This document shows, piece after piece, positions 32,721 through 42,580 of a stretch of 64,000 nucleotides of DNA; position 1 is the first letter of the stretch; every line of letters begins with the position of its first letter. The notes beneath the pieces are model-generated. The model had not been told where the DNA came from. It made no database searches and saw only the letters and a list, made by a program, of their open reading frames with translations. Position numbers and translations under genes: made by a program. This DNA is from Chitinophaga japonensis (lineage in GTDB: Bacteria; Bacteroidota; Bacteroidia; Chitinophagales; Chitinophagaceae). The stretch is from positions 1,992,550 to 2,056,549 of the forward strand of contig NZ_VLLG01000002.1 in the NCBI RefSeq assembly GCF_007830125.1. Direction: 5' to 3'.

Positions 32721-34222
32721 CTGTATAAGTTGTCGAATCTTGTGCCTGCCGGCTTTTTTAGTGGTATCAGTAGTCCCCTGGTGCTGTCCAGCCAGTTAAA
32801 CAAAGCGCTTCGCAGCTCCTTGCCGGTTTGCTCGTATGCTTTGTTGCGGATCAGGTTATTCATTTCGTAAGGATCTTTCTCCATGTCATACAGCTCATTG
32901 ATATCCCATAGCCCGTGATTGTAGATGTACTTGTATTTGCCGGTGCGCACGGCAAATATGGTGGGCGTTTGCGGGAAAGCAGCCTCCCAGTAGTATTCAT
33001 AGAACACTTTGTCGCGCCAGGGGGCCTGGTGGCCGCGCAGCAGCTCCGTGAAGGATTGCCCCTGCATCTGCGCCGGTTTGGGAATACCTGCCAGGTCCAG
33101 GAAGGTAGGCGCGATGTCAATGTTCATAATGATCTCGGGTATCCGGGTGCCGGCTTTTACCAGTCCCGGCGCCCAGCACAGCAGCGGCACGCGCATGGAC
33201 TCTTCATAGGCGTGCCGTTTGTCTATCAGGCCATGCTCGCCAAAGGAAAAGCCATTGTCGCCCATGTACACCACCATCGTGTTTTCTTCCAGGCCCTGTT
33301 CCTTTACCCAGTCCAGCACTCTTTCCACGCTTTCATCCACGGCCTGCAGGGTTTCCAGGTAACGGCGGTAGAAGTCGTCAAAAACAATGGTGCCATGGTA
33401 CATGTAGTCCACGCCATGCCAACTGTAGCGCTGGCGGCGCACCCATTGCGGAATATCGCGGTAATTGACGGGCGTGGCCGGGGCGGTGTGCGTACCAAAG
33501 GACTTGCTGCTGTCCGTTACCGTGAGGTACATGGAAGGCGGGCATACAATGGGAATGTTGGCGTACTTGCCTTCATGCCGTTTGGCCGGCTTAAATTCGG
33601 CATGCACGCCTTTATGGGACAGGTATACGAAGAACGGCTTTTGCTTGTTGCGTTTGTTCAGCCATTCAATGGTGTGCGCTGTCAGCAGGTCCGTAGTATA
33701 GCTGCCTTCCGGCTGCTTGATCCGTTTGCCGTCAATGTTGAGCACCGGGTTGTAATAGGTGCCCTGGCCCTGGAAGCTCTCCCAGTGGTCAAAGCCGGGT
33801 TGCGGCTGATCGCCGGTATTCCCCATGTGCCATTTGCCAAAAAAGGCGGTCTGGTATCCCTGCTTTTGCATGTACTGCGGGAAGAACACGAGGTTGTCCG
33901 GCATGGGAGAATCATTGTCCACCACGGTATGGGTATGCGCATACTGCCCGGTCAGGATAGAGGCGCGGCTGGGCGAGCAAAGTGCGGTGGACACGAAGGC
34001 GTTCCGCAGGTGCGCGCCTTCCCGCGCCATGCGGTCCATACCGGGGGTTTGCAGTCCTTCAATGGTGTGCATGAAGCCCATGGCATCATACCGGTGATCG
34101 TCCGACAGGATAAAAATGATGTTCATGGGTGCCTTTTTCCCCTGCTGCGCCAGTAAGGGGAGGGCGGGTAAAAGCATGACTGCTGCCAGCAGCCATGCCC
34201 GGTGTTTCATAACTTTTCGCAT
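32708..34222 (-). CDS. Type I sulfatase (formylglycine-dependent)
   Basis: A 504-residue secreted sulfatase that removes sulfate esters from a glycan. A signal peptide covers about residues 1-26 (LLAAVMLLPALPLLAQ). The maturation motif CSPSRAS has Cys82 as the residue to be oxidised to formylglycine, preceded by FILSDDHRYDAM with the metal aspartates and followed by FFGKWHMGN. Late in the chain lie VVYMGDNGFSFGEHG with the Asp-Asn metal pair and KRHAYEESMRVPLL. It ends the PUL1 gene run, 21 bases after the GH144-like gene. A maturase gene is not in the window. An ATG at 34210 is an alternative start. Confidence 0.92.
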   Translation of the reverse strand: MRKVMKHRAWLLAAVMLLPALPLLAQQGKKAPMNIIFILSDDHRYDAMGFMHTIEGLQTPGMDRMAREGAHLRNAFVSTALCSPSRASILTGQYAHTHTVVDNDSPMPDNLVFFPQYMQKQGYQTAFFGKWHMGNTGDQPQPGFDHWESFQGQGTYYNPVLNIDGKRIKQPEGSYTTDLLTAHTIEWLNKRNKQKPFFVYLSHKGVHAEFKPAKRHEGKYANIPIVCPPSMYLTVTDSSKSFGTHTAPATPVNYRDIPQWVRRQRYSWHGVDYMYHGTIVFDDFYRRYLETLQAVDESVERVLDWVKEQGLEENTMVVYMGDNGFSFGEHGLIDKRHAYEESMRVPLLCWAPGLVKAGTRIPEIIMNIDIAPTFLDLAGIPKPAQMQGQSFTELLRGHQAPWRDKVFYEYYWEAAFPQTPTIFAVRTGKYKYIYNHGLWDINELYDMEKDPYEMNNLIRNKAYEQTGKELRSALFNWLDSTRGLLIPLKKPAGTRFDNLYRGTY

Positions 34223-34243
34223 GTCGTAATTCCTGTATTTCGG

Positions 34244-35620
34244 TTATTTCAAATGCGGGCTTTCAAACCCCAGTTTTTTCAGGCCGGCCTGTATTTCCGG
34301 GCAGCTCATGAACAGGTTCCAGAGCAACCCGGTACGGTGATTCTCCATCATCACCACGATAGGGCCCTGGTCAATGGCCAGGTAGCGCTGCGGATACCAG
34401 TTGTCCGTTTCGCTGAAGGCATCGTAAAACCCGTAGGGGCCCCAAACTTTATCCCGCAGTGTTTCATACCAGTGGCGCATGGCCTGTTGGGAGTATTCCG
34501 GTGTGTAGGGCATGGATGAAAGGGCGGCGGTGGGCGAGATCACGCCGCGGTCCCGCTTGGGACCGGGCGCATGGCCGGCATATCCCTTTACGGAGTAGCT
34601 GGAAGTAAGGCCCCAGCTTTCCGGGCCATAGCCTTTGAAGCCGTTCGGGTTTTCCACGCACCAGGCCCGGTTGATGAGGGTCTGGTTGGTGTTCTCCTCC
34701 CAGTAGTTGGCATACCTGTCCTTCAGCCCGCGCGGGTCCAGGCCCAGGTAGGAATAGTGCGCCCAGAACAGGGGACCGCCGTATTCCTCCGCCCCATTGT
34801 GCTTCAGGTGCAGCGTGTAGCCGAACTGGGTAGTGGTGGCATTGATAGCGCCGTTCCTGGCCCAACCTTCGTGGTATACGGCAGCGGGCACGCCGTGCGT
34901 GGGAGAGGAGGCGGCCAGTACGTACATGATGAGGCATTCATTATAACCCTGTACCGGGAAATTCATGGCCCAGGCATGATCCGGGCTCCAGTGCCAGTAC
35001 AGCACGTTTTTACCGTTGCGGTACCAGTTAAAGTCCACCTCCTTCCAAAGCTTGTCTATCCTGGCCGCCAGCTCCTTTTCTTCCGCGTTGCCGTCCCGGA
35101 AATATTGTCTTACGCACAGCAGCCCCTGTAACATGAAAGAGGTTTCCACCAGGTCGCCGCCGTTGTCTTTAGGGCTGAACGGTTTTACCTTGCCGGTTTC
35201 CCCGTTCCACCAGTGCGGCCATGCGCCGTGAAAGCGGTCGGACGTTTCCAGGAAGCGCACTATTTTATCCAGGCGCTGCCGGCCTTCTTCGCGGGTAATG
35301 AAGCCGCGCTCAATGCCCACGAGGATCGCCATTACGCCAAAGCCGCCTCCGCCGGATGTGACGATGTGCTTGTCATTTTGCGGGTACTCGCCATCTACGT
35401 GAAAGCGCTCGCGGGCCAGGCCGCTGTTCGGTTCCGCCCCGTCCCAGAAGTACTGGAAAGTGCGTTCCTGCACCAGCGTGTACAGGGAATCCGTGCTGAT
35501 GGAATCGGTGGCTTGTTCCTGCTGATCTGTTTGTTCAGCCGTTTGCTGCTGGTTGCAGGAGAATAATACCGGCAACAGCAGCGCAGTCATAAGCATGGTC
35601 GGAAAAATGTGTTTCTGCAT
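34244..35620 (-). CDS. GH144-like glucoamylase-family lipoprotein
   Basis: A 458-residue protein with a lipoprotein signal (LLLPVLFSCNQQQ, lipid on about Cys22). The body is a predicted alpha/alpha barrel of the glucoamylase family (Pfam Glycoamylase), with FQYFWDGAEPNSGLARERF, GGFGVMAILVGIERGFITREEG, ALSSMPYTPEYSQQAMRHWY and IDQGPIVVMMENHRTGLLWNLF. This family includes the GH144 endo-beta-1,2-glucanase characterised from Chitinophaga pinensis, and length and layout agree with it. A beta-1,2-glucan target is a reasonable inference, not a demonstrated one. It lies between the SusD gene and the sulfatase in PUL1. Confidence 0.8.
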   Translation of the reverse strand: MQKHIFPTMLMTALLLPVLFSCNQQQTAEQTDQQEQATDSISTDSLYTLVQERTFQYFWDGAEPNSGLARERFHVDGEYPQNDKHIVTSGGGGFGVMAILVGIERGFITREEGRQRLDKIVRFLETSDRFHGAWPHWWNGETGKVKPFSPKDNGGDLVETSFMLQGLLCVRQYFRDGNAEEKELAARIDKLWKEVDFNWYRNGKNVLYWHWSPDHAWAMNFPVQGYNECLIMYVLAASSPTHGVPAAVYHEGWARNGAINATTTQFGYTLHLKHNGAEEYGGPLFWAHYSYLGLDPRGLKDRYANYWEENTNQTLINRAWCVENPNGFKGYGPESWGLTSSYSVKGYAGHAPGPKRDRGVISPTAALSSMPYTPEYSQQAMRHWYETLRDKVWGPYGFYDAFSETDNWYPQRYLAIDQGPIVVMMENHRTGLLWNLFMSCPEIQAGLKKLGFESPHLK

Positions 35621-35674
35621 TATGTAGTCAGGTGTTATTACGTGGTTGAATAAGGATTTGCCGCAATTATTGTG

Positions 35675-37186
35675 CTAATAACCATTGTTCTGCGTGAGTT
35701 TTCCGCTGCTGGCGTAGATCTCGCTCTGGGGCACGGGGAATACCTCGTGCTTGCCATCCACAAAGTCTTTGCCATGCGCTCTCAATACGGTGCCGGCGCG
35801 GCCCTGCCGTACCAGGTCGTAGAAGCGGTCATGCTCCATGGCCAGCTCCACCCGGCGTTCCTGCCAGATGGCGTTGCGCAGGTCCGCCTGGCTGGCGGCA
35901 GTGGTATTGGCCAGCCCGGCCCGTTGCCTTACGGCATTCAGGGCCGTTTGCGCTTTGGCGGTCTGTCCCAGCTCATTGGCTGCTTCCGCGTTCATCAGGT
36001 ATATTTCTCCCATGCGCAACACGCGGATGTTCTTGTTTACCTTATCGTTATTATCCCCGTAAGACTCCATTGTTCTGCTCACGTAGGCTTTGTAGTTGTA
36101 ACGTTTGCTAACAGCATTGATGATCACCACGCCGTCAAAAAGCGTATCGCCAATGCTCATGATAGTGGCATTCCTGCGCACATCGCCGGGCTCATAGGCA
36201 TTGTAGAGGTCTTCGCTCACGGAGTTAAAGCCCCAGCCGGTGAGCACTACCGCACCGTCATTAAAAGTGCCGCCGCGTATGGATTGCACAACGGAATATT
36301 GCTGCACGGCGGCAAAAGGCACGGTACCTTTGCTTTGGATTTCGAACAGGGACTCGGGGCTGTTCTCTCCTACCTCCCGCCAGATGGTGGTGTAATCCGG
36401 TACCAGGGCATAGCTACCGTAGGCGCCGCTCATGATATTATCCGTAAGGGTCAGCACTGCATCCCATTTTTGCTGGTACAGGCTCACTTTTGCCAGCAGG
36501 GCGGCGGCGGCCCCTTTGGTAGCCCGGCCCAGGTCTTTGGGATCATACTGCTCCTTGTTGGGCAGCAGGGCCAGCGCCTCCTGCAGATCCCTTTCTATCA
36601 GGGCATACACTTCCGGTACCGGCCGGCGGTCGTTGATCTTTTCCAGGTCGGCCGGGTTGTTAGCATCGATCACGGTATCTACAATGGGCACTTCGCCAAA
36701 GGTCCTTACCATGTTGAAATAATAAAATGCGCGCAGGAACAGCGCCTCTCCCCGCAACCGGCTTTTCAGCGCGGCGGAAGTGTCAAATTGAGGCACGTTG
36801 GCCAGCGCCTGGTTGCAGCGGGAAATGCCCTGGGAATTGCTTTTCCACACGGTAGCGATGGAAGGCGTGGTGGCGGTATACGTGAAATTGTCCAACTGGT
36901 CCTTGTCCGTGCCCAGGTCGCCGGGCGCGCTGCCTTTGTCCGCATCGTCGGAAGTAATGCTGGTAACGCCGATCCAGGAAAAGCTGGACTGCTCCCAGGT
37001 GAGCAGTTGCGTATAGCAGGCATTCACAAATTTCTCTGCATTGGCCGGGTCCAGGAAAGTACTGTCTGTTGTAACCAGTTCGCCGGGCACTGCCGGGTTG
37101 AGCCAGCTTTTGCTGCAGGCGTTCAGTAACAGTAAGGCGCCTGCGCAGTATGTGATATATGATAATAGTTTCATCTTCATCTGCAT
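35675..37186 (-). CDS. SusD/RagB family nutrient-binding outer-membrane lipoprotein (PUL1)
   Basis: A 503-residue SusD-like lipoprotein that captures a glycan at the cell surface and caps the SusC channel. The signal ends in LLLNACSKSWLNP with the lipidated cysteine. The family N-terminus (NAEKFVNACYTQL) and helical repeat region are followed by the characteristic C-terminal RNAIWQERRVELAMEHDRFYDLVR. The gene starts 5 bases after the SusC stop in the PUL1 order SusC - SusD. Confidence 0.95.
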   Translation of the reverse strand: MQMKMKLLSYITYCAGALLLLNACSKSWLNPAVPGELVTTDSTFLDPANAEKFVNACYTQLLTWEQSSFSWIGVTSITSDDADKGSAPGDLGTDKDQLDNFTYTATTPSIATVWKSNSQGISRCNQALANVPQFDTSAALKSRLRGEALFLRAFYYFNMVRTFGEVPIVDTVIDANNPADLEKINDRRPVPEVYALIERDLQEALALLPNKEQYDPKDLGRATKGAAAALLAKVSLYQQKWDAVLTLTDNIMSGAYGSYALVPDYTTIWREVGENSPESLFEIQSKGTVPFAAVQQYSVVQSIRGGTFNDGAVVLTGWGFNSVSEDLYNAYEPGDVRRNATIMSIGDTLFDGVVIINAVSKRYNYKAYVSRTMESYGDNNDKVNKNIRVLRMGEIYLMNAEAANELGQTAKAQTALNAVRQRAGLANTTAASQADLRNAIWQERRVELAMEHDRFYDLVRQGRAGTVLRAHGKDFVDGKHEVFPVPQSEIYASSGKLTQNNGY

Positions 37187-37191
37187 TTTTT

Positions 37192-40100
37192 TTAGAAGGA
37201 TACATTTACACCGAACATATAGGTAGTGCTCACAGGATAAATGCCCGTTTCAATACCGGCGCTCAGGCTGTTATTGCTATTGTTCAGCCCCGGCAGCTCG
37301 GGCGTGAAGCCGCTGTACTTTTTAGCGATGAACGGGTTTTGCGCGGAGGCGTACACCCGCAGGGCGCTGATGCCGATGTTCCATTGCTGTGCAGGCAGGC
37401 TATATCCCAGGGTGACGTTATTGATCCGGAAGAAATCGCCGGACTCCACGTAGTAAGTGGATGGCTTGGGGATGGTATTGGAAGCGCGGGGCTGGGTGCC
37501 GTTAATGTTATCCGGTGTCCAGCGGTTTTCCGCCCTGGCCGCTTCAATATTGTCATTACCGATACGGATGGCTTTTTTGCCGTTGTATATTTTGTTGCCG
37601 GTATTGCCGTAGCAGTCAACGGAAAAATCCAGTTGTTTCCAGTTAAAGCCCGCATTCAGGCCAAAATAGGTCCTGGGCTGGTAAGAGCCTACGAACATCC
37701 GGTCCAGGTCATTCAGCACGCCGTCATTGTTCACGTCCCGGTACTGGAAATCGCCCGGCTTGGAGCCGGTGATCTTTGCCTTGGTGGCATCCACTTCCTC
37801 CTGGGTTTTAAAGATGCCGGTTACCTCGTATACCCAGAAGCTGCCTACTTCCTCACCCTCCACGGTATTGGTCACCACTTCGCCGTTGCCCAGGCTGCCG
37901 CCTTTCAACTGCAGGGAGCCCTGTACCTTTTCTACATTATTCCTGTTGAAGGTAACATTGAAGCCGGCGTGATAGCTGAAGTTTTCGCTGGCCTGATCAC
38001 TCCAGTTCAGGCTGATCTCCACGCCTTTGTTGCGCACATCCGCCGCACGGGAGAAAACATCATTACTCTTATCCCCCGCCAGCGCCACCAGGGTCACGGG
38101 GATGTATACATTGGACAGCTTGTTGTAATAGGTGACCTCGCCGCTCAGCCTTTGCCGCAGCATGGTAAATTCCAGGCCGGCATCTATTCCTTTTGTTTCT
38201 TCCCAGGAAACCGTGGCATCCCTTAACTCTACAATGGAAATACCCGGCACAATGGGGTAGCCGTTTCCGCCAAACCAGTAATTGTCCAGTTGTGATACCG
38301 GGCTTAAGCTGGCTACCGGTGATGGCACCCGGTCATTCCCCAGCTTGCCGTAGCCGGCGCGTATTCTCAGCTCGTCAAACAGTTTTTGATTTTGCATGAA
38401 CCTTTCGCGGGAGACTACCCAGGAGCCGCCGATGGAGTAGAAGGTCCCCCATTTGTTATTGACCGGGAAATTGCTGGAGCCGTCGCGGCGCAGCACGCCG
38501 CTCAGGTTGTATTTATTATCGAAGGTGTAGGTGAGGCGGCTGTACAGGCTGGCCCTTTGTACCAGTGTGCCATCGTTCTCTACCAGTTGCACAGAAGTGG
38601 GATCTGCATATTCCATGTACCACAGGTTGGATTGCGGCGGCACATTGTTGCCACGTACAATCAGCCGGCTGCTGGTGTTGCGCTCGGCGGAATACCCCAG
38701 GGTAGCGATGATCTCGTGCCTGCCGGCCAGGGTGCGGTGATAGGTAGCATTGTTATCGAAGTTATAATAGAACGACTTGCCGTCTTCCACTTCCAGGCTG
38801 GAAATATTATCTGTACCTATGCTGATGGGGTCATAGGCGTAATTATAATTCAGGTTATCGTAATTGCTCCGGTTGAAGCTGAAGCTGCTGCGTATGGAAA
38901 GATGCTTCACCGGTTTCAGCAGGGCATATACATCGCCCTGCAAACGAATTCTTTTATTGGTATGGTCCTGCTGCTCATTGGCCTTTACCGGGTTGGCCAC
39001 GCTCAGGCCCTCCAGCAACCCGTAATCCCCGTTCGGGAACCTTACCGGGGTGGTGGGTGCATTGCGGTAAGCGTCATTAAAAGGACTGGGCTTGTTTTTG
39101 GAGCGGGTAACGCTCATGTTCAGGTTATGCCCGAATTCCAGGAATGGCGCTATTTTATAGGCATTGTTCAGCCGGAAATTGGCCCGTTCATAGTTTTCGT
39201 TCCTTACAATGCCATCGTCACTGAAGTAGCCGGCGCTGAAGTAATAGGTGGTCTTTTCGGAGCCGCCGCTCATGGATACGTTGTAGTTCTGCAGCAGCCC
39301 GGCGCGGGTCACTTCGTCAAACCAGTCGGTATTATATTCCAGCGCATCCAGGTCCGGGAACATGGGCTCCTGGTTGTCATAGCCCCTGGCTTCATTGGTG
39401 TATTGGGCATAGGTGCGGGCATCGGCCATTTTAACCTTGGAGGTCATGGATCGTATGCCGGTATAAGCGTTCAGGTCTACCCTCAGCCGGCCGGTTGTTC
39501 CTTTCTTGGTGGTGATGAGGATCACGCCGTTGGCCGCCCGCGATCCGTAAATGGCCTGGGAGGCGGCATCCTTCAGCACTTCCACGGATGCAATGTCCAT
39601 GGTGTTGATGCTGGTGATGTTGTCCGTGATCACGCCGTCCACCACGTATACCGGGTTGGCATCGCCGGAAACGGTGTTGGTGCCCCTGATCCTGACCTGC
39701 GGTTGCGAGCCGGGATCGCCGGGCGCAATGATCTGTATGCCGGAGGCCTTGCCCTGCAGGGCCTGTGAGGCGGTGAGCACCGGCTGCTTCGCCAGCTCTT
39801 TTCCGTCTACCTTCGCTACGGAGCCTACTACCTGGCTTCTGCGCAGGGTGCCGTAACCTACTACCACCGCTTCATCCAGGCTGGTGGCGGAAGGCTGCAG
39901 GGTAACATTAATGGAGGTGCGGCCGCCCACGGTTTCCTCCTGGGTGGCAAATCCCACGTAGCTGAACACCAGCACGGCGCCGTCCGGCACGGTAATGGCG
40001 TAGCTGCCGTCATCGCCCGTGGTGGTGCCCATGTTGCTGCCTTTAATGGCGATGGTTACGCCCGGCAGGGGTGTACCGGCGGCATCGGTAACCCGGCCGG

Positions 40101-40494
40101 TCACCCGCACTTCCTGGATATCCGCGGCGGTGGCGGCTTCTTTCAGCACCACCAGGTTGGTGTTCAGCACCTTGTAGGCGATACCGGTATTGTGCAGCGC
40201 CTGGCCCAATGCTTCGTTAATGTCGGCGTTCTCCACGTTTATGCTTACAGGCGGTTTCCCTTTGATCATGGCTTCATCAAAGAGGAAACGGTAGCTGCTT
40301 TTCTTTTCGATGGCGAACAGCACTTTCCTGATGTCCGATGTTTCCATTTTCAGGGTGATCTTACCCTGGGAAAAAGTGTTGGCTGCAACTTGCAGACAGG
40401 CGGTCAGCAAGACTAGCGTCAGTTTCATAACAAGTAGAATCTTTAACGGTCCCGGGCATGCAGAAAGAACACCCCCGTTTTCAATTTTTTTCAT
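37192..40494 (-). CDS. SusC/RagA TonB-linked outer-membrane transporter with STN domain (PUL1)
   Basis: A 1100-residue TonB-dependent transporter importing glycans. After the signal region (LTLVLLTACLQVAANTFSQG) comes an STN domain at about residues 48-105 (FAIEKKSSYRFLFDEAMIKG), the part that signals to a FecR anti-sigma factor. A carboxypeptidase regulatory-like beta-sandwich follows (GRVTDAAGTPLPGVTIAIKG), then the plug with the VVVGYGTLRRSQVVGSV motif and a 22-strand barrel. The STN domain matches the adjacent FecR/sigma pair, so the locus is probably induced by substrate binding at this transporter. Confidence 0.96.
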   Translation of the reverse strand: MKKIENGGVLSACPGPLKILLVMKLTLVLLTACLQVAANTFSQGKITLKMETSDIRKVLFAIEKKSSYRFLFDEAMIKGKPPVSINVENADINEALGQALHNTGIAYKVLNTNLVVLKEAATAADIQEVRVTGRVTDAAGTPLPGVTIAIKGSNMGTTTGDDGSYAITVPDGAVLVFSYVGFATQEETVGGRTSINVTLQPSATSLDEAVVVGYGTLRRSQVVGSVAKVDGKELAKQPVLTASQALQGKASGIQIIAPGDPGSQPQVRIRGTNTVSGDANPVYVVDGVITDNITSINTMDIASVEVLKDAASQAIYGSRAANGVILITTKKGTTGRLRVDLNAYTGIRSMTSKVKMADARTYAQYTNEARGYDNQEPMFPDLDALEYNTDWFDEVTRAGLLQNYNVSMSGGSEKTTYYFSAGYFSDDGIVRNENYERANFRLNNAYKIAPFLEFGHNLNMSVTRSKNKPSPFNDAYRNAPTTPVRFPNGDYGLLEGLSVANPVKANEQQDHTNKRIRLQGDVYALLKPVKHLSIRSSFSFNRSNYDNLNYNYAYDPISIGTDNISSLEVEDGKSFYYNFDNNATYHRTLAGRHEIIATLGYSAERNTSSRLIVRGNNVPPQSNLWYMEYADPTSVQLVENDGTLVQRASLYSRLTYTFDNKYNLSGVLRRDGSSNFPVNNKWGTFYSIGGSWVVSRERFMQNQKLFDELRIRAGYGKLGNDRVPSPVASLSPVSQLDNYWFGGNGYPIVPGISIVELRDATVSWEETKGIDAGLEFTMLRQRLSGEVTYYNKLSNVYIPVTLVALAGDKSNDVFSRAADVRNKGVEISLNWSDQASENFSYHAGFNVTFNRNNVEKVQGSLQLKGGSLGNGEVVTNTVEGEEVGSFWVYEVTGIFKTQEEVDATKAKITGSKPGDFQYRDVNNDGVLNDLDRMFVGSYQPRTYFGLNAGFNWKQLDFSVDCYGNTGNKIYNGKKAIRIGNDNIEAARAENRWTPDNINGTQPRASNTIPKPSTYYVESGDFFRINNVTLGYSLPAQQWNIGISALRVYASAQNPFIAKKYSGFTPELPGLNNSNNSLSAGIETGIYPVSTTYMFGVNVSF

Positions 40495-40642
40495 ACTTTC
40501 AATTGAAGGTTAATAATGAAAATCCTCCCTCTCCGGAGTTTGTACCAGTAATTATTGGCCCGGCGGGATTCCGCGGCAACGGAGTCCCGCTTTTGCATCC
40601 GGGCCATCACGATGTGTTATAAAGCATCATAACGTATAGGCA
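40495..40642. other. Gap between FecR and SusC genes of PUL1
   Basis: A 148-base intergenic stretch expected to hold the ECF-sigma-dependent promoter of the SusC gene. No consensus was recognised and no hairpin terminator is evident. Confidence 0.3.
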
Positions 40643-41704
40643 TTAACGGTAAATAACTATTTTGTCCCCTGTTTTCTTAAACCTGAAAGGTGTGGTGATG
40701 GTGAGCGCTTCGATGGCCTGTTCTATTGTTTCCTGTTCAAAGCTGCCGCTGAGCCTTTTTTCCTGTAGCTGCGGGTCTGTAATATCAATGGTGACCCCGT
40801 ACCATCTTTCCATCCTGGCGGCCAGTTCCCTGAAAGATTCATCGCGGAATACCAGCTTGTTGTGCATCCATTGTGTTTCATCCAGCGTACTGTCTGCCGG
40901 GTTATAAGCCAGTTTGTTGACGGCTACCAGGGTTTGCCTGCCGGCGCCGGCAGGCGGGATTGTCTCCAGGCGGGTAATGCCATTGTCCACTACCAGTTTT
41001 TCATCGGGCTGCAAGGTGATCCTGTCCTTAGCCCTGTTTTTGATGGTAACGGCTATGCTGCCGCGGATCAGGCTGGCCGCCGTGCTTTTGTCATCCGGGT
41101 AGGCCTTTACGTTGAAGGCGGTGCCCAGCACGGTGATGTCCATTACGGCAGTATGCACAATGAAAGGCTTGTCCGCCAATTCCGCCACGTCAAAGAAAGC
41201 TTCCCCGGTAAGCCTGACCTCCCGTTTTTCCTTCCCGTATTCCTCGTTATAGGTCAGCCGGCTGCTGGCATTGAGCCATACGCGGGTGCCATCCGGCAGC
41301 TTAACGGCGGAACGGGCTTTGGGTGGCGTTACCATTTCATTGGTGGCCAGGGTTTCGGGCGCCGGCTGCCGGAGCAGGAGGACGCCCCCGTAAATGGCCA
41401 CCGCTACCAGCAGGGTGGCTGCAGGTATCCATATCCATTTTTTCCTGCGCCGGGCGGGTAAGTCGGCAGCCGGTGTTTCAACCAGGCCGCGCAATTGCAT
41501 TTTTACCAGTTGGGCGGCAAAAGCAGCTTCTGCGGCATGGGTATGTTCAGGGGAGGGGGCCGGTGGCCCGGTAAGCAGGAGGTCGGCCATTTTCTGCCAT
41601 TCCGGGCGCGTTTTCAGCAGTTGCTCCAGCTCTTCCAGCTCCTGGATGGTGGCCTCCCCGGCTATTTTCCTGTTCAATAGTTTTAAAAATCGTTCTTCAG
41701 ACAT
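40643..41704 (-). CDS. FecR family anti-sigma factor (PUL1)
   Basis: A 353-residue inner-membrane anti-sigma factor. The N-terminal cytoplasmic segment (RFLKLLNRKIAGEATIQELE) would hold the ECF sigma factor. A membrane helix lies at about residues 92-112 (WIWIPAATLLVAVAIYGGVL). The periplasmic FecR domain has AVKLPDGTRVWLNASSRLTY and VRLTGEAFFDVA, and a C-terminal DUF4974-like domain (LVFRDESFRELAARMERWYG) would contact the STN domain of SusC. Its sigma gene is normally directly upstream, but here the two are separated by about 830 bases that contain an antisense DHFR-family gene. Confidence 0.94.
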   Translation of the reverse strand: MSEERFLKLLNRKIAGEATIQELEELEQLLKTRPEWQKMADLLLTGPPAPSPEHTHAAEAAFAAQLVKMQLRGLVETPAADLPARRRKKWIWIPAATLLVAVAIYGGVLLLRQPAPETLATNEMVTPPKARSAVKLPDGTRVWLNASSRLTYNEEYGKEKREVRLTGEAFFDVAELADKPFIVHTAVMDITVLGTAFNVKAYPDDKSTAASLIRGSIAVTIKNRAKDRITLQPDEKLVVDNGITRLETIPPAGAGRQTLVAVNKLAYNPADSTLDETQWMHNKLVFRDESFRELAARMERWYGVTIDITDPQLQEKRLSGSFEQETIEQAIEALTITTPFRFKKTGDKIVIYR

Positions 41705-41995
41705 CGTGGTTTTCCAGGCAGGAAATATCCCCCTGTAATAGTAAGGACAGGAAAATGGTGCGTTACCACCGGTCGGGGAGAAAAAAAATTAATAATTAAC
41801 GTGTTGCGCTATTAAAAAGATAAAGCATGTTTGATCTTTGAAATTTTGAGTCCATTTTTGAATAGCTGCCGGTTGCTATCCGGCCGTTTGGGCGCCTTGA
41901 CCCAAACAGCGAAAGATTATTGTATATATTTATGAGACGTGGCGAAACCAGGACAGTAAACAATTATACTTTGACAGACTTAAACACATTAAAAC
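41705..41995. other. AT-rich gap between FecR and DHFR-family genes
   Basis: No gene is recognised. A 7-bp inverted repeat GTTTGGG/CCCAAAC lies around 41887-41908, with no T-run. This gap and the next gene together separate the anti-sigma gene from its sigma gene and probably came in with the insertion. Confidence 0.4.
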
Positions 41996-42580
41996 ATGAG
42001 AAAGCTGATAATGTGGAATATCATCACCCTTGACGGTTATTTTGAAGGAAATCAAAATTGGGACTTGTCTCTTCATAGTGCCATTTGGGGAGAAGAACTT
42101 CACAAACTAAGTATTGAACAATTACATTCAGCGGACTATCTTGTTTTTGGACGTGTAACGTATGAAGGTATGGCAGCTCATTGGACAAAGGCCGAAGGAG
42201 AAATAGCCGACCTCATGAACAAAATACCCAAGATAGTTTTTTCCAGCACATTGCAGTCGGCAGACTGGAATAATACTACTTTAATAAAGGGAAAAGCTGC
42301 TGCTGAGATCCGAAAACTGAAAGAACAGGGCGGCAGAGACATGTATGTATTCGGCAGTGCAAACCTCTCCGAGACTTTTGTAAACGATAATCTCTTCGAT
42401 GAATACCGCATCGGGATTGCACCGGTTATATTAGGTAGCGGGCGACCGCTATTCAGGCAAGGTCTTTCCTCCCAAAATTTGTCTCTTGTTTCCTCACAAC
42501 AGCTTTTAACGGGTGGTGTAGTTTTAAAATACATTACTAATTATTATGGGGGTGCAGGTAAAAGCGGAGCGCCTGGCTGA
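41996..42580 (+). CDS. Dihydrofolate reductase family protein (RibD C-terminal type)
   Basis: A 194-residue protein of the DHFR/RibD C-terminal superfamily: MRKLIMWNIITLDGYFEGN at the start (substrate-side motif), HSADYLVFGRVTYEGMAAHW with the nucleotide-binding region, and MYVFGSANLSETFVND. These short proteins are common accessory reductases and their substrates are usually unknown. The gene is antisense to its neighbours and visibly lower in GC (about 40% in 42061-42120 against about 55% in 41161-41220). The last ten residues (GGAGKSGAPG region) are read from the reverse strand of the sigma gene end, as if the original stop had been lost on insertion. Confidence 0.9.
   Translation: MRKLIMWNIITLDGYFEGNQNWDLSLHSAIWGEELHKLSIEQLHSADYLVFGRVTYEGMAAHWTKAEGEIADLMNKIPKIVFSSTLQSADWNNTTLIKGKAAAEIRKLKEQGGRDMYVFGSANLSETFVNDNLFDEYRIGIAPVILGSGRPLFRQGLSSQNLSLVSSQQLLTGGVVLKYITNYYGGAGKSGAPG

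Noticed and set aside
38386..39768. 460-residue plus-strand reading frame
   Set aside because: Antisense to the PUL1 SusC gene; composition follows its reverse complement.
41887..41908. GTTTGGG/CCCAAAC inverted repeat as a terminator or transposon end
   Set aside because: No T-run on either strand, and no second copy or target duplication was seen flanking the DHFR-family gene.
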